Positions 18,261-28,131 are shown, counted from the stretch's first letter. The stretch is 64,000 bases of DNA from Methylacidiphilum sp. Yel (GCF_004421185.1 NZ_LXQB01000023.1:1-64000), one strand, 5' to 3'. Notes: a model not told the origin generated them from the letters alone. Numbers and translations: made by a program.

Positions 18261-18677
18261 TCATTCTCCAATAATCTTTACTAAAACCCGTTTTCTTCTC
18301 TTCCCGTCAAACTCGCCATAGAAAACCTGCTCCCATGGACCCAGATCTAGTTTCCCTCCTGTGATGGCAATGACAACTTCTCTACCCATAATTGTCCTTT
18401 TTAGATGCGCATCGGCATTGTCTTCTCCAACGTTATGCTTGTATTGAGAATAGGGTTTTTCTGGAGCTAGTCTTTCCAGCCACCTCTCGAAATCTTCGTG
18501 CAGCCCTGCTTCATTATCGTTTATAAATACGCTGGCAGTAATGTGCATTGCATTACAAAGCAACAGGCCTTCTTGAATACCACTTTTTTTCACGCATTCT
18601 TCCAGTTTTGGAGTCAGCAGAACAAATGCTCGACGCGAGGGAATATTGAACCATATTTCTTCTCTAAAGCTTTTCAT
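18261..18677 (-). CDS. yjbQ: YjbQ/UPF0047 family protein
   Basis: A 138-residue member of the YjbQ (UPF0047) family, whose E. coli member shows weak thiamine-phosphate-synthase activity but whose native role is unsettled. The typical segments are present: [21 protein letters not shown] near residue 42, [15 protein letters not shown] and the ending [19 protein letters not shown]. It is followed closely by the rhodanese-fold lipoprotein on the same strand. Confidence 0.85.
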   Translation of the reverse strand: MKSFREEIWFNIPSRRAFVLLTPKLEECVKKSGIQEGLLLCNAMHITASVFINDNEAGLHEDFERWLERLAPEKPYSQYKHNVGEDNADAHLKRTIMGREVVIAITGGKLDLGPWEQVFYGEFDGKRRKRVLVKIIGE

Positions 18678-18776
18678 TATTGTTGAAAAAAAAGATCATC
18701 CAAACTCGTCGAAGATATTAAACAGATTTGAAGTTTAATGGAACACAAGTTATCACAATAAGTCAAAAAGAAAAGA

Positions 18777-19793
18777 TTAAAATAACTCGACTTGAGCCGA
18801 AGGCGGGGCTACTTTTAGCTTTTCGTATGCTCGAGTTGTCACAACTCTTCCCTGAGGAGTCCTTTTTATATAGCCTTCCATGATGAGATAAGGTTCATGG
18901 ACTTCTTCTAAGGTTCCAGGATCTTCACCAACAGCGACAGCTAAGGATTGTAGTCCTACAGGTCCACCTTCGAATTTATAAACAATGGTTTCCAATATCT
19001 TCTTGTCCATTTCATCCAATCCATCTTCATCGATTTCTATCATTGCTAAGGCATTATTAACGACATCCAGAGATATTTTTTGATGCCCTTTGGCATAAGC
19101 ATAATCACGAATCCACTTCAAAAGGTGATTGACCGTTCTTGGCGTTCCTCGACAGCGTTTGGCTACCTCCCTTGCAGCCAGTTCATTCATCTCCATTTCC
19201 AATATCCCTGAAGAACGTTGAACAATTTTAACAAGCTCTTCAAGCTTATAATATTCCAAACGATTGATCAAACCAAACCGACTTCTCAAAGGTTCGGTCA
19301 GAAGACCTACACGGGTGGTCGCACCAACTAAGGTAAATTTTGGAAGATTGAGCCTAATGCTTCTAGCATTAGGTCCTTGATCGATCAAAATATCCATTCG
19401 GAAATCTTCCATCGCTGGATAAAGATACTCTTCTACAGGGCGACTGAGTCGATGGATTTCATCGATAAAAAGAAAATCAAAAGATTCCAATGTGGTTAAT
19501 ATGCCTGCTAAATTGGCCGCCTTATCAAGAGCAGGACCAGAAGTTATTTTAAGAGAAGCATTCATTTCTTTAGAAAGAATATGTGCCAAGGTTGTCTTTC
19601 CCAGTCCCGGTGGACCACTGAAAAGAAGATGCGGGAGTGGTTCCTTTTTGATCTTTGCTGCCTGAACAAGAATATAAAGCCGTTCTTTGATTTTTTCTTG
19701 TCCTAAAAAATCGTCGAGCTTTTGGGGCCTCAAATTTTCTTCAAATAAACTATCGGTAGGCTGAGCCAAGACGTCCTTTATTTTTGGATTCAT
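18777..19793 (-). CDS. ruvB: Holliday junction branch migration ATPase RuvB
   Basis: A 338-residue AAA+ motor that drives branch migration with RuvA. It has [18 protein letters not shown] at the N-terminus, Walker [13 protein letters not shown], Walker [11 protein letters not shown], sensor 1 [20 protein letters not shown] with its arginine finger, and the winged-helix end [18 protein letters not shown]. The length is normal. It is the last gene of a ruvC-ruvA-ruvB unit. Confidence 0.97.
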   Translation of the reverse strand: MNPKIKDVLAQPTDSLFEENLRPQKLDDFLGQEKIKERLYILVQAAKIKKEPLPHLLFSGPPGLGKTTLAHILSKEMNASLKITSGPALDKAANLAGILTTLESFDFLFIDEIHRLSRPVEEYLYPAMEDFRMDILIDQGPNARSIRLNLPKFTLVGATTRVGLLTEPLRSRFGLINRLEYYKLEELVKIVQRSSGILEMEMNELAAREVAKRCRGTPRTVNHLLKWIRDYAYAKGHQKISLDVVNNALAMIEIDEDGLDEMDKKILETIVYKFEGGPVGLQSLAVAVGEDPGTLEEVHEPYLIMEGYIKRTPQGRVVTTRAYEKLKVAPPSAQVELF

Positions 19794-19824
19794 TTTTCCT
19801 CATTCCTTAGATCAATGAGTTAGG

Positions 19825-20427
19825 TTATTTTTCCATACAGGTCAGCTTCAGACATTCCCGTACAACACCTTCAAGATCCTTCTCCGGCTCTTTTTCTCTT
19901 ACTTTTCGAACTAGCTTCACTGCTTCTGTCTCTTTGAATCCTAATGCAACCAAGGCTTTAAGAGAATCTTCAAAAATTTGATCTTTGGTCTCCTTTGAAA
20001 AGGGACCAACACCAGAACGCCCTACATCTAACTTATCTTTTAACTCCACCACTAGCCTGTGCGCGGTCTTCTCTCCAATCCCCTTGATTTTTGAAAGAGC
20101 CCTATAGTCTTCCCTATATATAGCTTCTTTAAATTCTTTTGGAGAAAGCACATTGAGAATAGTAATTGCTGTTTTTGGCCCTACTCCATGCACCTTTTCA
20201 ACAAGAATTCTAAAGATAAACTGTTCATCAAGATCATGAAATCCGAAAAGCTCGAAGCGGTTTTCTGAGACATTCAAATGGGTATAGAGAGAAACCTCCG
20301 AATGGAGAGGAGGAAGACTTCGATAAAGGGAAAGAGAAGAGAAGATTTCAAAGCCTATCCCATGGGATTCAACGATAATCGTAGGAAAAGAGCAATAAAT
20401 GAGAATTCCTTTAAGATATGAAATCAT
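19825..20427 (-). CDS. ruvA: Holliday junction DNA helicase subunit RuvA
   Basis: A 200-residue protein that binds the four-way junction as a tetramer and loads RuvB. It has an N-terminal OB fold, paired helix-hairpin-helix motifs (VHGVGPKTAITIL and IKGIGEKTAHRLVVELKDK), and domain III at the C-terminus (ALVALGFKETEAVKLVRKV). The start MISYLKG at 20427 is chosen because AAAAAGGTT immediately precedes it; the gene overlaps the 3' end of ruvC by 17 bases, suggesting translational coupling. Confidence 0.95.
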   Translation of the reverse strand: MISYLKGILIYCSFPTIIVESHGIGFEIFSSLSLYRSLPPLHSEVSLYTHLNVSENRFELFGFHDLDEQFIFRILVEKVHGVGPKTAITILNVLSPKEFKEAIYREDYRALSKIKGIGEKTAHRLVVELKDKLDVGRSGVGPFSKETKDQIFEDSLKALVALGFKETEAVKLVRKVREKEPEKDLEGVVRECLKLTCMEK

Positions 20428-20917
20428 AACCTTTTTGAACATTCCATAAATTGTGGAGATGCGCGAGAGCTACCGCTAGGGCATCAGCAGCATCCACTGG
20501 AGGAGGAGAATTCAGGGATAAAACTGCTCGGACCATAAAAGATACCTGCTCTTTTCGAGCCGAACCACGACCGGTTGCAGCAATTTTAACCGTTCTAGGA
20601 CTATATTCAAAAACCGGCAGATCCTTCAAAGAAAATAACAGTAAGGCAACTCCACGAGCCGCACCCATATCAATGGCTGTTTTCCTATTTTGTACGAAAA
20701 TGACTGATTCCATAGCCACCTGTTCGGGAGCGTATTTTTGCACAATTTCAAACAGCCCATCATAAAGTTGTCTAAGTCTTCGAGCTTGATCATTACCGTT
20801 TCCATCAATTACCCCACAGCTTATCAATTGGACACTGTCCCCATTGGATTCAACGATCCCATAGCCCATTTTCCGAATAGCTGGGTCAATCCCAAGAATT
20901 CTTATCGGTTTATTCAT
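20411..20917 (-). CDS. ruvC: Crossover junction endodeoxyribonuclease RuvC
   Basis: A 168-residue Holliday-junction resolvase with an RNase H-like fold. The acidic catalytic residues are visible in ILGIDPAIRKMGYG (first Asp), AMESVIFVQNRKTA (Glu) and PVDAADALAVALAH (C-terminal Asp pair). It is the first gene of ruvCAB on the minus strand and is divergent from the hypothetical gene at 21074. Confidence 0.96.
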   Translation of the reverse strand: MNKPIRILGIDPAIRKMGYGIVESNGDSVQLISCGVIDGNGNDQARRLRQLYDGLFEIVQKYAPEQVAMESVIFVQNRKTAIDMGAARGVALLLFSLKDLPVFEYSPRTVKIAATGRGSARKEQVSFMVRAVLSLNSPPPVDAADALAVALAHLHNLWNVQKGYDFIS

Positions 20918-21073
20918 TAAAGACTTTTAAAAAGAATTGCTTCCTTTGCATTGTCAAAATTTATTAAAAGATTGATTTTTAGCCATTGGCAAGACTAAAA
21001 TGCCCTTCTCTATTTAAGACAAGTTGTATTTTCAGTATGAATTGATTATACTTAGAAAAAGACATGTAAAGTT

Positions 21074-21706
21074 ATGAAAATTCTCTGTCCTGTGGATCAG
21101 ATCTCCTGTTTAAAAGAAGGCATCGATTGTAAAGAAGATCGGATCATGCTGGATATTGATCCCCAAGCCCTATCAGCTGAAGAACGACAATGGCTAGCTT
21201 CAGTCCTTCAAAAACAAGACTTGGAAGGCCATTCCATTCTCTATTTTCCTTATGCTTTAAACAATCCTTCCTTTGAGGGATTCAAAGAAAAGATCCGAGA
21301 AAAAATGGCTTCTAACAAAGAACAACCTTCCGAAGAAATGCTTCACTGGGAAAGTCCTTCTTCTAATCCCAAAGAAAGGTCTACTAATCAAAAACCAGAG
21401 CAACGTCCACAAAACACTACTGAGTTGAAAGATGCTGCCAAAGCGGCGGGATTTATGGGTTTAGGAGCCCTCGGATTAGCAGCTCTTGAAAATCTCTTTG
21501 GATTTGGTCGTCCCAGAGAAAATATAAACATTATCCTTCCTCCAAAGACCGAAGCCCCCAAAGAAGCACCCTCAACAGACCAGGTCGATGCACAAGAAAT
21601 AACTGATAACCAAGCCGACGATAGCGAAGATCTTTCTGTAGAGTCTACGATCCCAGAAGATGATTTTGACGACGGTGGTTTTTCAGATGACTCTTGGACG
21701 GTCTAA
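21074..21706 (+). CDS. Hypothetical protein with acidic tail
   Basis: A 210-residue protein that I do not recognise. The first 75 residues form a plausible small domain. A polar, Pro/Gln-rich linker follows, then a short hydrophobic Gly/Ala/Leu-rich stretch (AAGFMGLGALGLAALENLFG, about residues 119-138), and a highly acidic C-terminus rich in Asp and Glu. The hydrophobic stretch could be a membrane-interacting helix. No partner is suggested by context, and the divergent ruvC gene is unlikely to be related. Confidence 0.6.
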   Translation: MKILCPVDQISCLKEGIDCKEDRIMLDIDPQALSAEERQWLASVLQKQDLEGHSILYFPYALNNPSFEGFKEKIREKMASNKEQPSEEMLHWESPSSNPKERSTNQKPEQRPQNTTELKDAAKAAGFMGLGALGLAALENLFGFGRPRENINIILPPKTEAPKEAPSTDQVDAQEITDNQADDSEDLSVESTIPEDDFDDGGFSDDSWTV

Positions 21707-21741
21707 ACACCACTGCTACTTGCTATCTTAGGACCTTAATT

Positions 21742-22995
21742 TTATACAACCTCTTTCTGTTCTTTAATTTTCTTCTGGCTCCTTTCTAATAATGGAAGAG
21801 AAAGAATTTGTAAAATAAAAGAGCTAAGGGCTACAGAGGCTAGAGACTTATCGTAAAGAAAACCCATGGCACAGCTTCCTAAGAACCAAGACAAACCGAA
21901 GACAAGATAAAAAATACCAAAAGCTGTTCCTCTTATTTCTATAGGAACAAGGGAGGCAATAGCTGCTCTGACCGCAGATTCTTGCACCCCTAAGCCGATT
22001 CCCCAAAAAATTGTTCCAATGATGGCCACCGTTCGAATTGGAAAGAGGAATATTAAAGGGGAAGAGAGAGAACCAAGGATGATTGGCCAACTCATTGAGC
22101 CTATACCACTTTTATCAAACAATCTGCCTGCCACCAATGCCACGATCGCATCTACCCCCATTGCTAGCATGTAAAGCAAAGGAATCTCATATTCTTTAAA
22201 AATATTTTTTTGTCCAAAATGATAAGCAATCAAAGGGAAATCAACATATCCAGCAGCCAAAAACCCAAGGCCAGTGATATACCACCAGAAGCTTTCAGTT
22301 AATCCTTGTCGTTTACCGCTAGCTTTGTCATTTTGTTCTTTTGGCTGACAATCAATCAGAAAGCCACTGAGCTTTTGGTATCTTTTATGAGTCACAAAAA
22401 GAATCAACAAAGCCAGAAAAGCTGGCATGATTAACAAGCCCAAAGCAGTCCGGTAACTTTTCCAATGCATAATGGCTAAAGCAATCAAAAAAGGGCCAGT
22501 CATCGCTCCTAGTTGATCTAAGGCTTCATGAATGCCAAAACCCAACCCTCTACCGACCCCTTCTGTAGCATGGGATAATAATACATCGCGAGAAGGAGTT
22601 CGTATGCCTTTACCAAACCTTTCTAGAACGATCAGAAGGCCGACTTGAGGCCAATTTTTGGCGATAGCTAATAAAGGGACTGCAATTTGATTTATAAAAT
22701 ACCCTGCGAATACAAAAACCCAGTGACTTTTTGTTTTATCCCCCAAGCTTCCCGCTACAAGACGAACTACATAACCAGTCAGCTCTCCTATGCCAGCTAT
22801 GAAACCAATCGCACTACCCGTTGCTCCAACAACACCCAGAAAAGGGCCCAATATAGATCTTGCCCCTTCATAAGTGATATCAGCAGCCAGACTAACACAG
22901 CCAAAAAGAATTACCAGCTGTAAAGAAGCCGAATAGGACGCCGAATTTTTAAGTTTCGAAAAAAAACCTCCTTTATTCGAATGTTCGGGGTCCAA
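21742..22995 (-). CDS. Major facilitator superfamily transporter
   Basis: A 417-residue inner-membrane transporter with about 12 hydrophobic helices. The first-half loop motif SLGDKTKSHWVFVF resembles the MFS G-x-x-x-D-R/K signature, and a second-half ALVAGRLFDKSGIG repeats it. GKGIRTPSRDVLLS in the first half is typical of a subgroup of MFS permeases found widely in bacteria. The substrate is unknown. It lies 45 bases downstream of the IscA-type gene on the same strand. Confidence 0.85.
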   Translation of the reverse strand: MDPEHSNKGGFFSKLKNSASYSASLQLVILFGCVSLAADITYEGARSILGPFLGVVGATGSAIGFIAGIGELTGYVVRLVAGSLGDKTKSHWVFVFAGYFINQIAVPLLAIAKNWPQVGLLIVLERFGKGIRTPSRDVLLSHATEGVGRGLGFGIHEALDQLGAMTGPFLIALAIMHWKSYRTALGLLIMPAFLALLILFVTHKRYQKLSGFLIDCQPKEQNDKASGKRQGLTESFWWYITGLGFLAAGYVDFPLIAYHFGQKNIFKEYEIPLLYMLAMGVDAIVALVAGRLFDKSGIGSMSWPIILGSLSSPLIFLFPIRTVAIIGTIFWGIGLGVQESAVRAAIASLVPIEIRGTAFGIFYLVFGLSWFLGSCAMGFLYDKSLASVALSSFILQILSLPLLERSQKKIKEQKEVV

Positions 22996-23040
22996 GAATC
23001 CTCCTTATCATCGATCGTTTTAACTCTCCTTTGAGATAAT

Positions 23041-23403
23041 TCAGATAGCGAAACTTTTTCCACAAGAACAATGAGTAACCGCATTGGGATTCTTAACAAC
23101 GAAGCCTTGATTTAGCAAATCTTCCGAATAATCCAGAATAGAACCGCTTAAAAAAAGAGCACTTTTAGGATCCACAATGAGTTTGACTCCTTTGGAATCG
23201 ATCAAGATATCCTTTGTTTCTGGACCATCCACAATGTTCATCTCATACTGCAGCCCCGCACATCCTCCTCCAACAACAGAAATACGAAGCGCTCCTTCCT
23301 GCCTGCCACTCTGTTCAAGAATTTCCTTTAATCTTAAAGCCGCCTTCTCAGTAATCTGGCATAGTTTTTCAGAACCCCTGGTAAAAGAGACCTCTTTGTT
23401 CAT
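23041..23403 (-). CDS. A-type iron-sulfur carrier (HesB/IscA/ErpA family)
   Basis: A 120-residue carrier that passes iron-sulfur clusters to apoproteins. The three conserved cysteines are in place: one in VVGGGCAGLQYE and two in the C-terminal HCSCGKSF. The length and the LIVDPKSALFLSGSILDY segment are typical. It lies outside the nif blocks and probably serves general Fe-S maturation, in contrast to the three nif-associated members further right. Confidence 0.9.
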   Translation of the reverse strand: MNKEVSFTRGSEKLCQITEKAALRLKEILEQSGRQEGALRISVVGGGCAGLQYEMNIVDGPETKDILIDSKGVKLIVDPKSALFLSGSILDYSEDLLNQGFVVKNPNAVTHCSCGKSFAI

Positions 23404-23480
23404 ATAGTAAGATTATATTGTTTAAACTGTATCTGGAAAAAGAAAAAACTATCCCCTGCTCAACCAGTATACTCAGTTTT

Positions 23481-24371
23481 TTATCCAAATAATATGTCAG
23501 TATTTTCTGAAGATTTTTTTTCTGGATGTTCTTTTAGGGTTTCAGCTAACTTTTTAAATTCAAACCGTTTGAAAAGCCTCTCCTGTTCAGCATAGTTAGG
23601 CTTTATCCGAAGCTCTTCTATCGTTAGAGGCAAGGGAATATCATTTTTTAACTCAAGCATCTTATAATTGGTCCAAATTAGTTCTTTATTCTTTTCAATA
23701 AGTTGGGCAAACCGTTTGTCTGGAATATCACTGGCAGTAAGTAAAGCAGAGAGAGAACCGTATCGACTAATCCATTTTGCTGCCGTTTTTTTACCAATGC
23801 CAGGAACACCAGGGATATTGTCAACGCTGTCTCCAGTTAAGGCAAGTAGATCAGGTAGCTGCCATGGATGGACTAACCATTTTTCTTCAATGTCTTTTTC
23901 TGTGATAAGCCTAAACTTTTTCCTTTCTACAGTATATACACTTACATGCGGTCCGATCAAACTCAAAAGATCCTTATCATTGGTCGCCAAAACCACATCA
24001 ATATTTTTTTCAATTGCCTTTTTTGTGTAGGTGGCAATGACATCATCTGCCTCTTGTCCTTCAACCTCTATCGGAGTAAGGCCAAGGGCTTTTAAAAGTT
24101 CTTTAAGCCAGGGAATTTGGACTTTTAAGGCATTAGGGATTTCAGGCCTATTCGCCTTATAATCTGACCTTAAGGCTAACCTATCAGCAGGTAATCCACC
24201 ATCAAATACCACAGCTCCAAAGTCGGGTTGTAGATCCGCAAGCATCCTTCGAATAACAATAGTCAGTCCGTAGATCGCATTAGTCGGCTCTCCCGATCTA
24301 GTAGAAAGAGAAGGCATAGCATAAAAGGAGCGAAATGCATAGTAATAGCCATCGACCAAAAGAAAACGCAT
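23481..24371 (-). CDS. 5'-3' exonuclease (PolA N-terminal-like flap nuclease)
   Basis: A 296-residue stand-alone 5'-3' exonuclease homologous to the N-terminal domain of DNA polymerase I, removing RNA primers or flaps. Acidic metal ligands are visible in LLVDGYYYAFRSFYA, VEGQEADDVIATY, ATNDKDLLSL and LTGDSVDNIPG, and GVPGIGKKTAAKW is the helix-hairpin-helix. No polymerase domain follows, so either PolA is encoded separately or this is a paralogue. Confidence 0.9.
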   Translation of the reverse strand: MRFLLVDGYYYAFRSFYAMPSLSTRSGEPTNAIYGLTIVIRRMLADLQPDFGAVVFDGGLPADRLALRSDYKANRPEIPNALKVQIPWLKELLKALGLTPIEVEGQEADDVIATYTKKAIEKNIDVVLATNDKDLLSLIGPHVSVYTVERKKFRLITEKDIEEKWLVHPWQLPDLLALTGDSVDNIPGVPGIGKKTAAKWISRYGSLSALLTASDIPDKRFAQLIEKNKELIWTNYKMLELKNDIPLPLTIEELRIKPNYAEQERLFKRFEFKKLAETLKEHPEKKSSENTDILFG

Positions 24372-24565
24372 TTCTAAAAAATCACTAGAAAAGAGTCTTT
24401 TGTCTAGCTTCTTTTAACAAAAGACACAAGAAAAGAAGCATCCGCCTCTAAGGCAAACCTTGAGGAAGGATCCAATAGATTCACGAATTGAGGGATTAGA
24501 AATATGTCTTGTTTTTCTTTTCGTATTTTTCTTTAATTATTAATAATTGTAATGGAAAAATAAAA

Positions 24566-26674
24566 ATGAATGGAAATCCTCCGCGCGAGTTTCCATTGGT
24601 TGGCTTGCAGGAGAGAACAATCGGAGGAATGAGTTTAGAAAGGCCTCCTTTACTTCCCTCCCATGCAACTCTTGGCTCTATTAGCGAGGTTGTTTATTCG
24701 ATCCTATCCACTCCCATGGGAAATTGGTGGAGATGGACAATTAGCATCAGTGCTTCAGTAGCTATTCTTGCTTTTTTTTCGATTGTCTATGTCATCTCAA
24801 CAGGTATAGGAGTGTGGGGTAATCAATCCCCTGTCGTATGGGCTTGGCCTATTGTTGATTTCGTTTTCTGGATAGGCATTGGTCATGCCGGCACACTGAT
24901 TTCAGCCATTTTGCTTTTATCCCGTCAAAAATGGAGAAACTCGGTGAACAGAGCAGCAGAAGCTTCGGCTATTTTTGCCGTTGCTTGTGGTGCCATTTTC
25001 CCAGCCATTCACATTGGAAGGCAATGGATGGGATGGTATCTTTTTCCGGTACCTTGGTCTGCTGGCATCTGGCAAAACTTAAGAGCCGCACTCATGTGGG
25101 ATGTATTTGCTGTCCTTACCTATTTAACAGTCTCCCTGCTTTATTGGTATCTTGGAATGATTCCTGATTTTGCGACTCTACGAGAAAAAGAAACAAAACC
25201 TTTCAAAAAGAAACTATGGGCGATTCTTTCCTTAGGCTGGCTTGGGTCTGCTAGCCAATGGACCCATTATGAACTGGGATATCTCTGCCTGGCAGGTATT
25301 CTCACTCCTCTGGTCCTTTCGGTCCACTCGTTTGTTTCTTGTGATTTTGCTTCGACGATATTGCCTGGATGGCATGCAACTATATTCCCTCCCTATTTCG
25401 GTGTCGGCGCCATATTTGGAGGATTTGCCATGATTCTGGTTTTAATCATTCCCAGTCGGGCCCTTATTCCAAAACTCAAGGAATTAATTTTGCCTGAACA
25501 TATCAATCAGATGGGAAAATGGCTTTTGGCTACCGGTTCGATGGTTGGATACGTCTATCTTATAGAACTTTTCACCGCTTGGTATAGCGCCAATCCCTAC
25601 GAACGCTATGCTTTTTTAAATCGAATTAAAGGGCCATATTTTTGGGCATTTTGGTCTATGCTTTTTTGTAACAGTATTGCCCCTCAATTTTTGTGGATAA
25701 AAAAGATCCGTTTTAACCCCCTTTCTCTCTTTGTTATAGCGCTTTTAGCTAACGTTGGGATGTGGCTTGAACGTTTTGTGATCATCATTATCTCGCTCCA
25801 CAGGGATTTTTTACCTTCTTCTTGGAGGATTTTTGTTCCTACAGCCATCGACGTGCTCCTTTATATTGGCTCCATCGGGCTCTTTTTGACTTTGTTTCTT
25901 CTTTTTCTACGCTTTCTTCCTTCTGTTGCCATGTTCGAAGTCAAAACACTGGTGCATCCTTTTGTTCACAAAAAAGACAGCCACTTTTTTTCTTTGGAAG
26001 AAAGTTGCCAGTCTCCTTTCCAAGGAGAAGCTGAAAAACAAAAAGATCTTGTCCTTTCAGCTTCTAGTGGAGAGAAAGAAAAGGGGTTAAAAGAAAACAA
26101 AGAGCTGTATGCCTTAGGGGCAGAATTCCCTTCTCCAGAGCTTCTCTGTAAAGCAGCAAAAAAATTAAAACTTTTAGGCTTTAGCCATTTTGAACTTTAT
26201 AGTCCTTATCCTTTTCATGAACTAACCGAAGCAGGCCCCATTCAAAAATCCTGGGTCTCTAGAATCGTTTTAATGGGGGGCATCGTTGGCTTTCTTTTAG
26301 CCTTGCTCCTTGTCAGTACCATCTCATTACCTAAGCCCGACTTCCTGAAGCATCTGCCGAGCAGCTCCTTACTGAATCTTTTTTATCCTTTAGTCGTTCA
26401 AGGAAAACCATATTTTAGCCTACCCACTTTTGTTCCCATTTTCTTTGAACTAACAGCCCTCTTTGCTTCCTTTGGAGCCTTTTTTGGGATATTATTCTGT
26501 GGAGGACTCTTTAAGTTCTATCATCCTTTGTTCTCATGGAAAAGGTACAACGAAAGAGGCATGGATAATGGCTTTTTTCTTGTAATTAAAAAAACAGACC
26601 CTCTTTTTTCTTCAAATCTTTTCACTATTCTCTTTCGACTAGGTGCCATTGGAGTAGATGCAATTTTAGAATAA
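24566..26674 (+). CDS. ActC-ActD fusion protein of alternative complex III type
   Basis: A 702-residue membrane protein. Residues about 40-470 are an NrfD/ActC-type quinol-interacting module with about ten helices and hallmark stretches (HAGTLISAILLLSRQKWR, LPGWHATIFPPYFGVGAIF, MWLERFVIIIISLHRDFLPS). After a polar linker, residues about 520-700 form an ActD (DUF3341) module with LYALGAEFPSPELLCKAAK, a second pair of helices and FVPIFFELTALFA. In alternative complex III these are separate subunits encoded beside ActA, ActB, ActE and ActF; none of those genes is adjacent. ATG at 24566 is preferred over an upstream TTG. It probably takes part in quinol oxidation or works with another oxidoreductase. 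Confidence 0.85.
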   Translation: MNGNPPREFPLVGLQERTIGGMSLERPPLLPSHATLGSISEVVYSILSTPMGNWWRWTISISASVAILAFFSIVYVISTGIGVWGNQSPVVWAWPIVDFVFWIGIGHAGTLISAILLLSRQKWRNSVNRAAEASAIFAVACGAIFPAIHIGRQWMGWYLFPVPWSAGIWQNLRAALMWDVFAVLTYLTVSLLYWYLGMIPDFATLREKETKPFKKKLWAILSLGWLGSASQWTHYELGYLCLAGILTPLVLSVHSFVSCDFASTILPGWHATIFPPYFGVGAIFGGFAMILVLIIPSRALIPKLKELILPEHINQMGKWLLATGSMVGYVYLIELFTAWYSANPYERYAFLNRIKGPYFWAFWSMLFCNSIAPQFLWIKKIRFNPLSLFVIALLANVGMWLERFVIIIISLHRDFLPSSWRIFVPTAIDVLLYIGSIGLFLTLFLLFLRFLPSVAMFEVKTLVHPFVHKKDSHFFSLEESCQSPFQGEAEKQKDLVLSASSGEKEKGLKENKELYALGAEFPSPELLCKAAKKLKLLGFSHFELYSPYPFHELTEAGPIQKSWVSRIVLMGGIVGFLLALLLVSTISLPKPDFLKHLPSSSLLNLFYPLVVQGKPYFSLPTFVPIFFELTALFASFGAFFGILFCGGLFKFYHPLFSWKRYNERGMDNGFFLVIKKTDPLFSSNLFTILFRLGAIGVDAILE

Positions 26675-26736
26675 GTGATTTTTCTGGCCAAAAACTAAAA
26701 TAAACTAAAGAGTCTGCACCTTCTTTTTCTGATCCA

Positions 26737-27213
26737 CTATTGTAGAGGGGCAGGCGGAGGTTTTAGCACAGAATGAACCCCAAAGCTTGGGGGCAAGAGT
26801 AAGACAGGTAAAATCCTTTCTCCAATTTTTTCATTGTTAACAAGAATGACGACACTGTAGATGCCTTGCTGCGTAACCAAAAATGGAGTCACAGGCAGCG
26901 TTAGATCAAGAATAGTTGTTTCTTCAATAAAAGGACTATCAGCTGGAAATCCAATTTTTCCAGAGCAGCTAGCCAACACATGGCCTGAGTGCGGATCTTC
27001 AACTCTTGCAGTAATATCAAGAGAAACGATTTTACCTCGGAGATGCGTCAAGAAAATAGAAAGGAAAAAAGGAGGAGTTAAACATGGAAAATGAGGGAAA
27101 TAAAGTTTGTTAAAAGAATTAATGATTGAAAGCCTATCAGTTCCTTTTTCCCTAATAACATAGTCAGAAAACAATATAGCCTGACAAAGAGCGGGTTCTT
27201 GTTCCACAGACAA
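26737..27213 (-). CDS. Conserved hypothetical beta-rich protein
   Basis: A 158-residue soluble protein dominated by predicted beta strands, with the pattern AILFSDYVIREKGTDRLSIIN near the start and FLVTQQGIYSVVILVNNEKIGE near the end. It resembles uncharacterised domain-of-unknown-function proteins that begin with a similar strand pair, but I cannot name the family with confidence. It is convergent with the ActC-ActD gene, and the periplasmic-helical gene lies upstream on the same strand. The C-terminus is Pro-rich. No function can be proposed. Confidence 0.55.
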   Translation of the reverse strand: MSVEQEPALCQAILFSDYVIREKGTDRLSIINSFNKLYFPHFPCLTPPFFLSIFLTHLRGKIVSLDITARVEDPHSGHVLASCSGKIGFPADSPFIEETTILDLTLPVTPFLVTQQGIYSVVILVNNEKIGERILPVLLLPPSFGVHSVLKPPPAPLQ

Positions 27214-27277
27214 TTTTTAGATAAACTTCTTTGCGAAAGCAACAGAAGAGTTTATAAAAAAGACTGAATCCTCAAGA

Positions 27278-27796
27278 TCAATGACTTTTGTTATGCGCTT
27301 CCAGTTCCATTAGGGATTTTGTTGATAGGTTAGAAAATTCCTTCTGGAGGGCATCTTCCAACTCTTTAGCCAGCTCTTTTCTTCGATTTTCAGTTTCTTC
27401 GATAAACTTTTTTTCTATTTCCAATCTCTTGTGCCAATAACTTTTTTCGAATGCATTAAGCTGCTCTTCGTTGAGACTTAATCCAAGTTGCCTTGCCTTC
27501 GATCTGGCTAATTGTCTAACCTTTTGACGCATAATCGCAATACGTTGAAGAAACCATCCTTTTTCTTCCAGATCCATTTGATTGAACTTTGGCCATTTGA
27601 AAAGCTCTTTTATTAAGTCTTCATCCGGTAGATAAAGAACTTCGAAAATTTTTTCGCGAATCTCCACATCTTGAGATAATAATGGCACTAAAGGTTCTTT
27701 GCGGCTTAGTACTTGAGCTATTGCAGAACTCCTAGTGCCTTCTAGTATTCCGAAAGCGACTACCACTGTTAAAAGGAAAACATATCTTCTGTCCAT
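27278..27796 (-). CDS. Periplasmic helical protein, partner of an anti-sigma-like gene
   Basis: A 172-residue protein with an N-terminal signal segment (about residues 5-28). The remainder is highly charged and helical, including a long Lys/Glu helix at about 125-165 that could form a coiled coil. It resembles the DUF3106 or heavy-metal-sensor type of periplasmic helical proteins (FKWPKFNQMDLEEKGWFLQR). It overlaps the preceding membrane-protein gene by 28 bases, so the two are co-translated. A role as the periplasmic sensor of an envelope-stress module is inference. Confidence 0.6.
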   Translation of the reverse strand: MDRRYVFLLTVVVAFGILEGTRSSAIAQVLSRKEPLVPLLSQDVEIREKIFEVLYLPDEDLIKELFKWPKFNQMDLEEKGWFLQRIAIMRQKVRQLARSKARQLGLSLNEEQLNAFEKSYWHKRLEIEKKFIEETENRRKELAKELEDALQKEFSNLSTKSLMELEAHNKSH

Positions 27797-28131
27797 AGCT
27801 CTTCGGATGTATTACTAACTATCATATCTGGTTTTTCCAAGGAGAGCAGATTCAAATCTCCTACCATGGATTCAACCGTTATTTCCAAAGAATTGAAAAC
27901 TTGGTTTCTTATCCAGGATTGCATGCAAATTTTTCCGACCGCTAATAAGCTTGCAGAAAAAATAAGAACAAAGCAGAAACTGGCAAGAAAGGTAATCAAT
28001 TGCCTTCTTTTCTCGTTTTGTATTTTTTCAGAACGCAGCCTTGCTTTAAACCTTTCTAAAAAATAAGGATCTGGTTTGTCAAATGGACTCTCCTTCCTTA
28101 TCCTTTCCCAAATATCTTCTGAATTATCCAT
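27769..28131 (-). CDS. Single-pass membrane protein resembling an anti-sigma factor
   Basis: A 120-residue protein with a cytosolic N-terminal helical region (about 1-42), one transmembrane segment (about 45-68) and a short periplasmic tail. This topology, and a co-translated periplasmic helical partner, match anti-sigma modules. No ECF sigma-factor gene precedes it; the 534 bases upstream are empty apart from an insertion-sequence end. A GAAGGGG Shine-Dalgarno lies a few bases before ATG. The anti-sigma assignment rests on topology and context, not on a recognised domain. Confidence 0.55.
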   Translation of the reverse strand: MDNSEDIWERIRKESPFDKPDPYFLERFKARLRSEKIQNEKRRQLITFLASFCFVLIFSASLLAVGKICMQSWIRNQVFNSLEITVESMVGDLNLLSLEKPDMIVSNTSEELWTEDMFSF

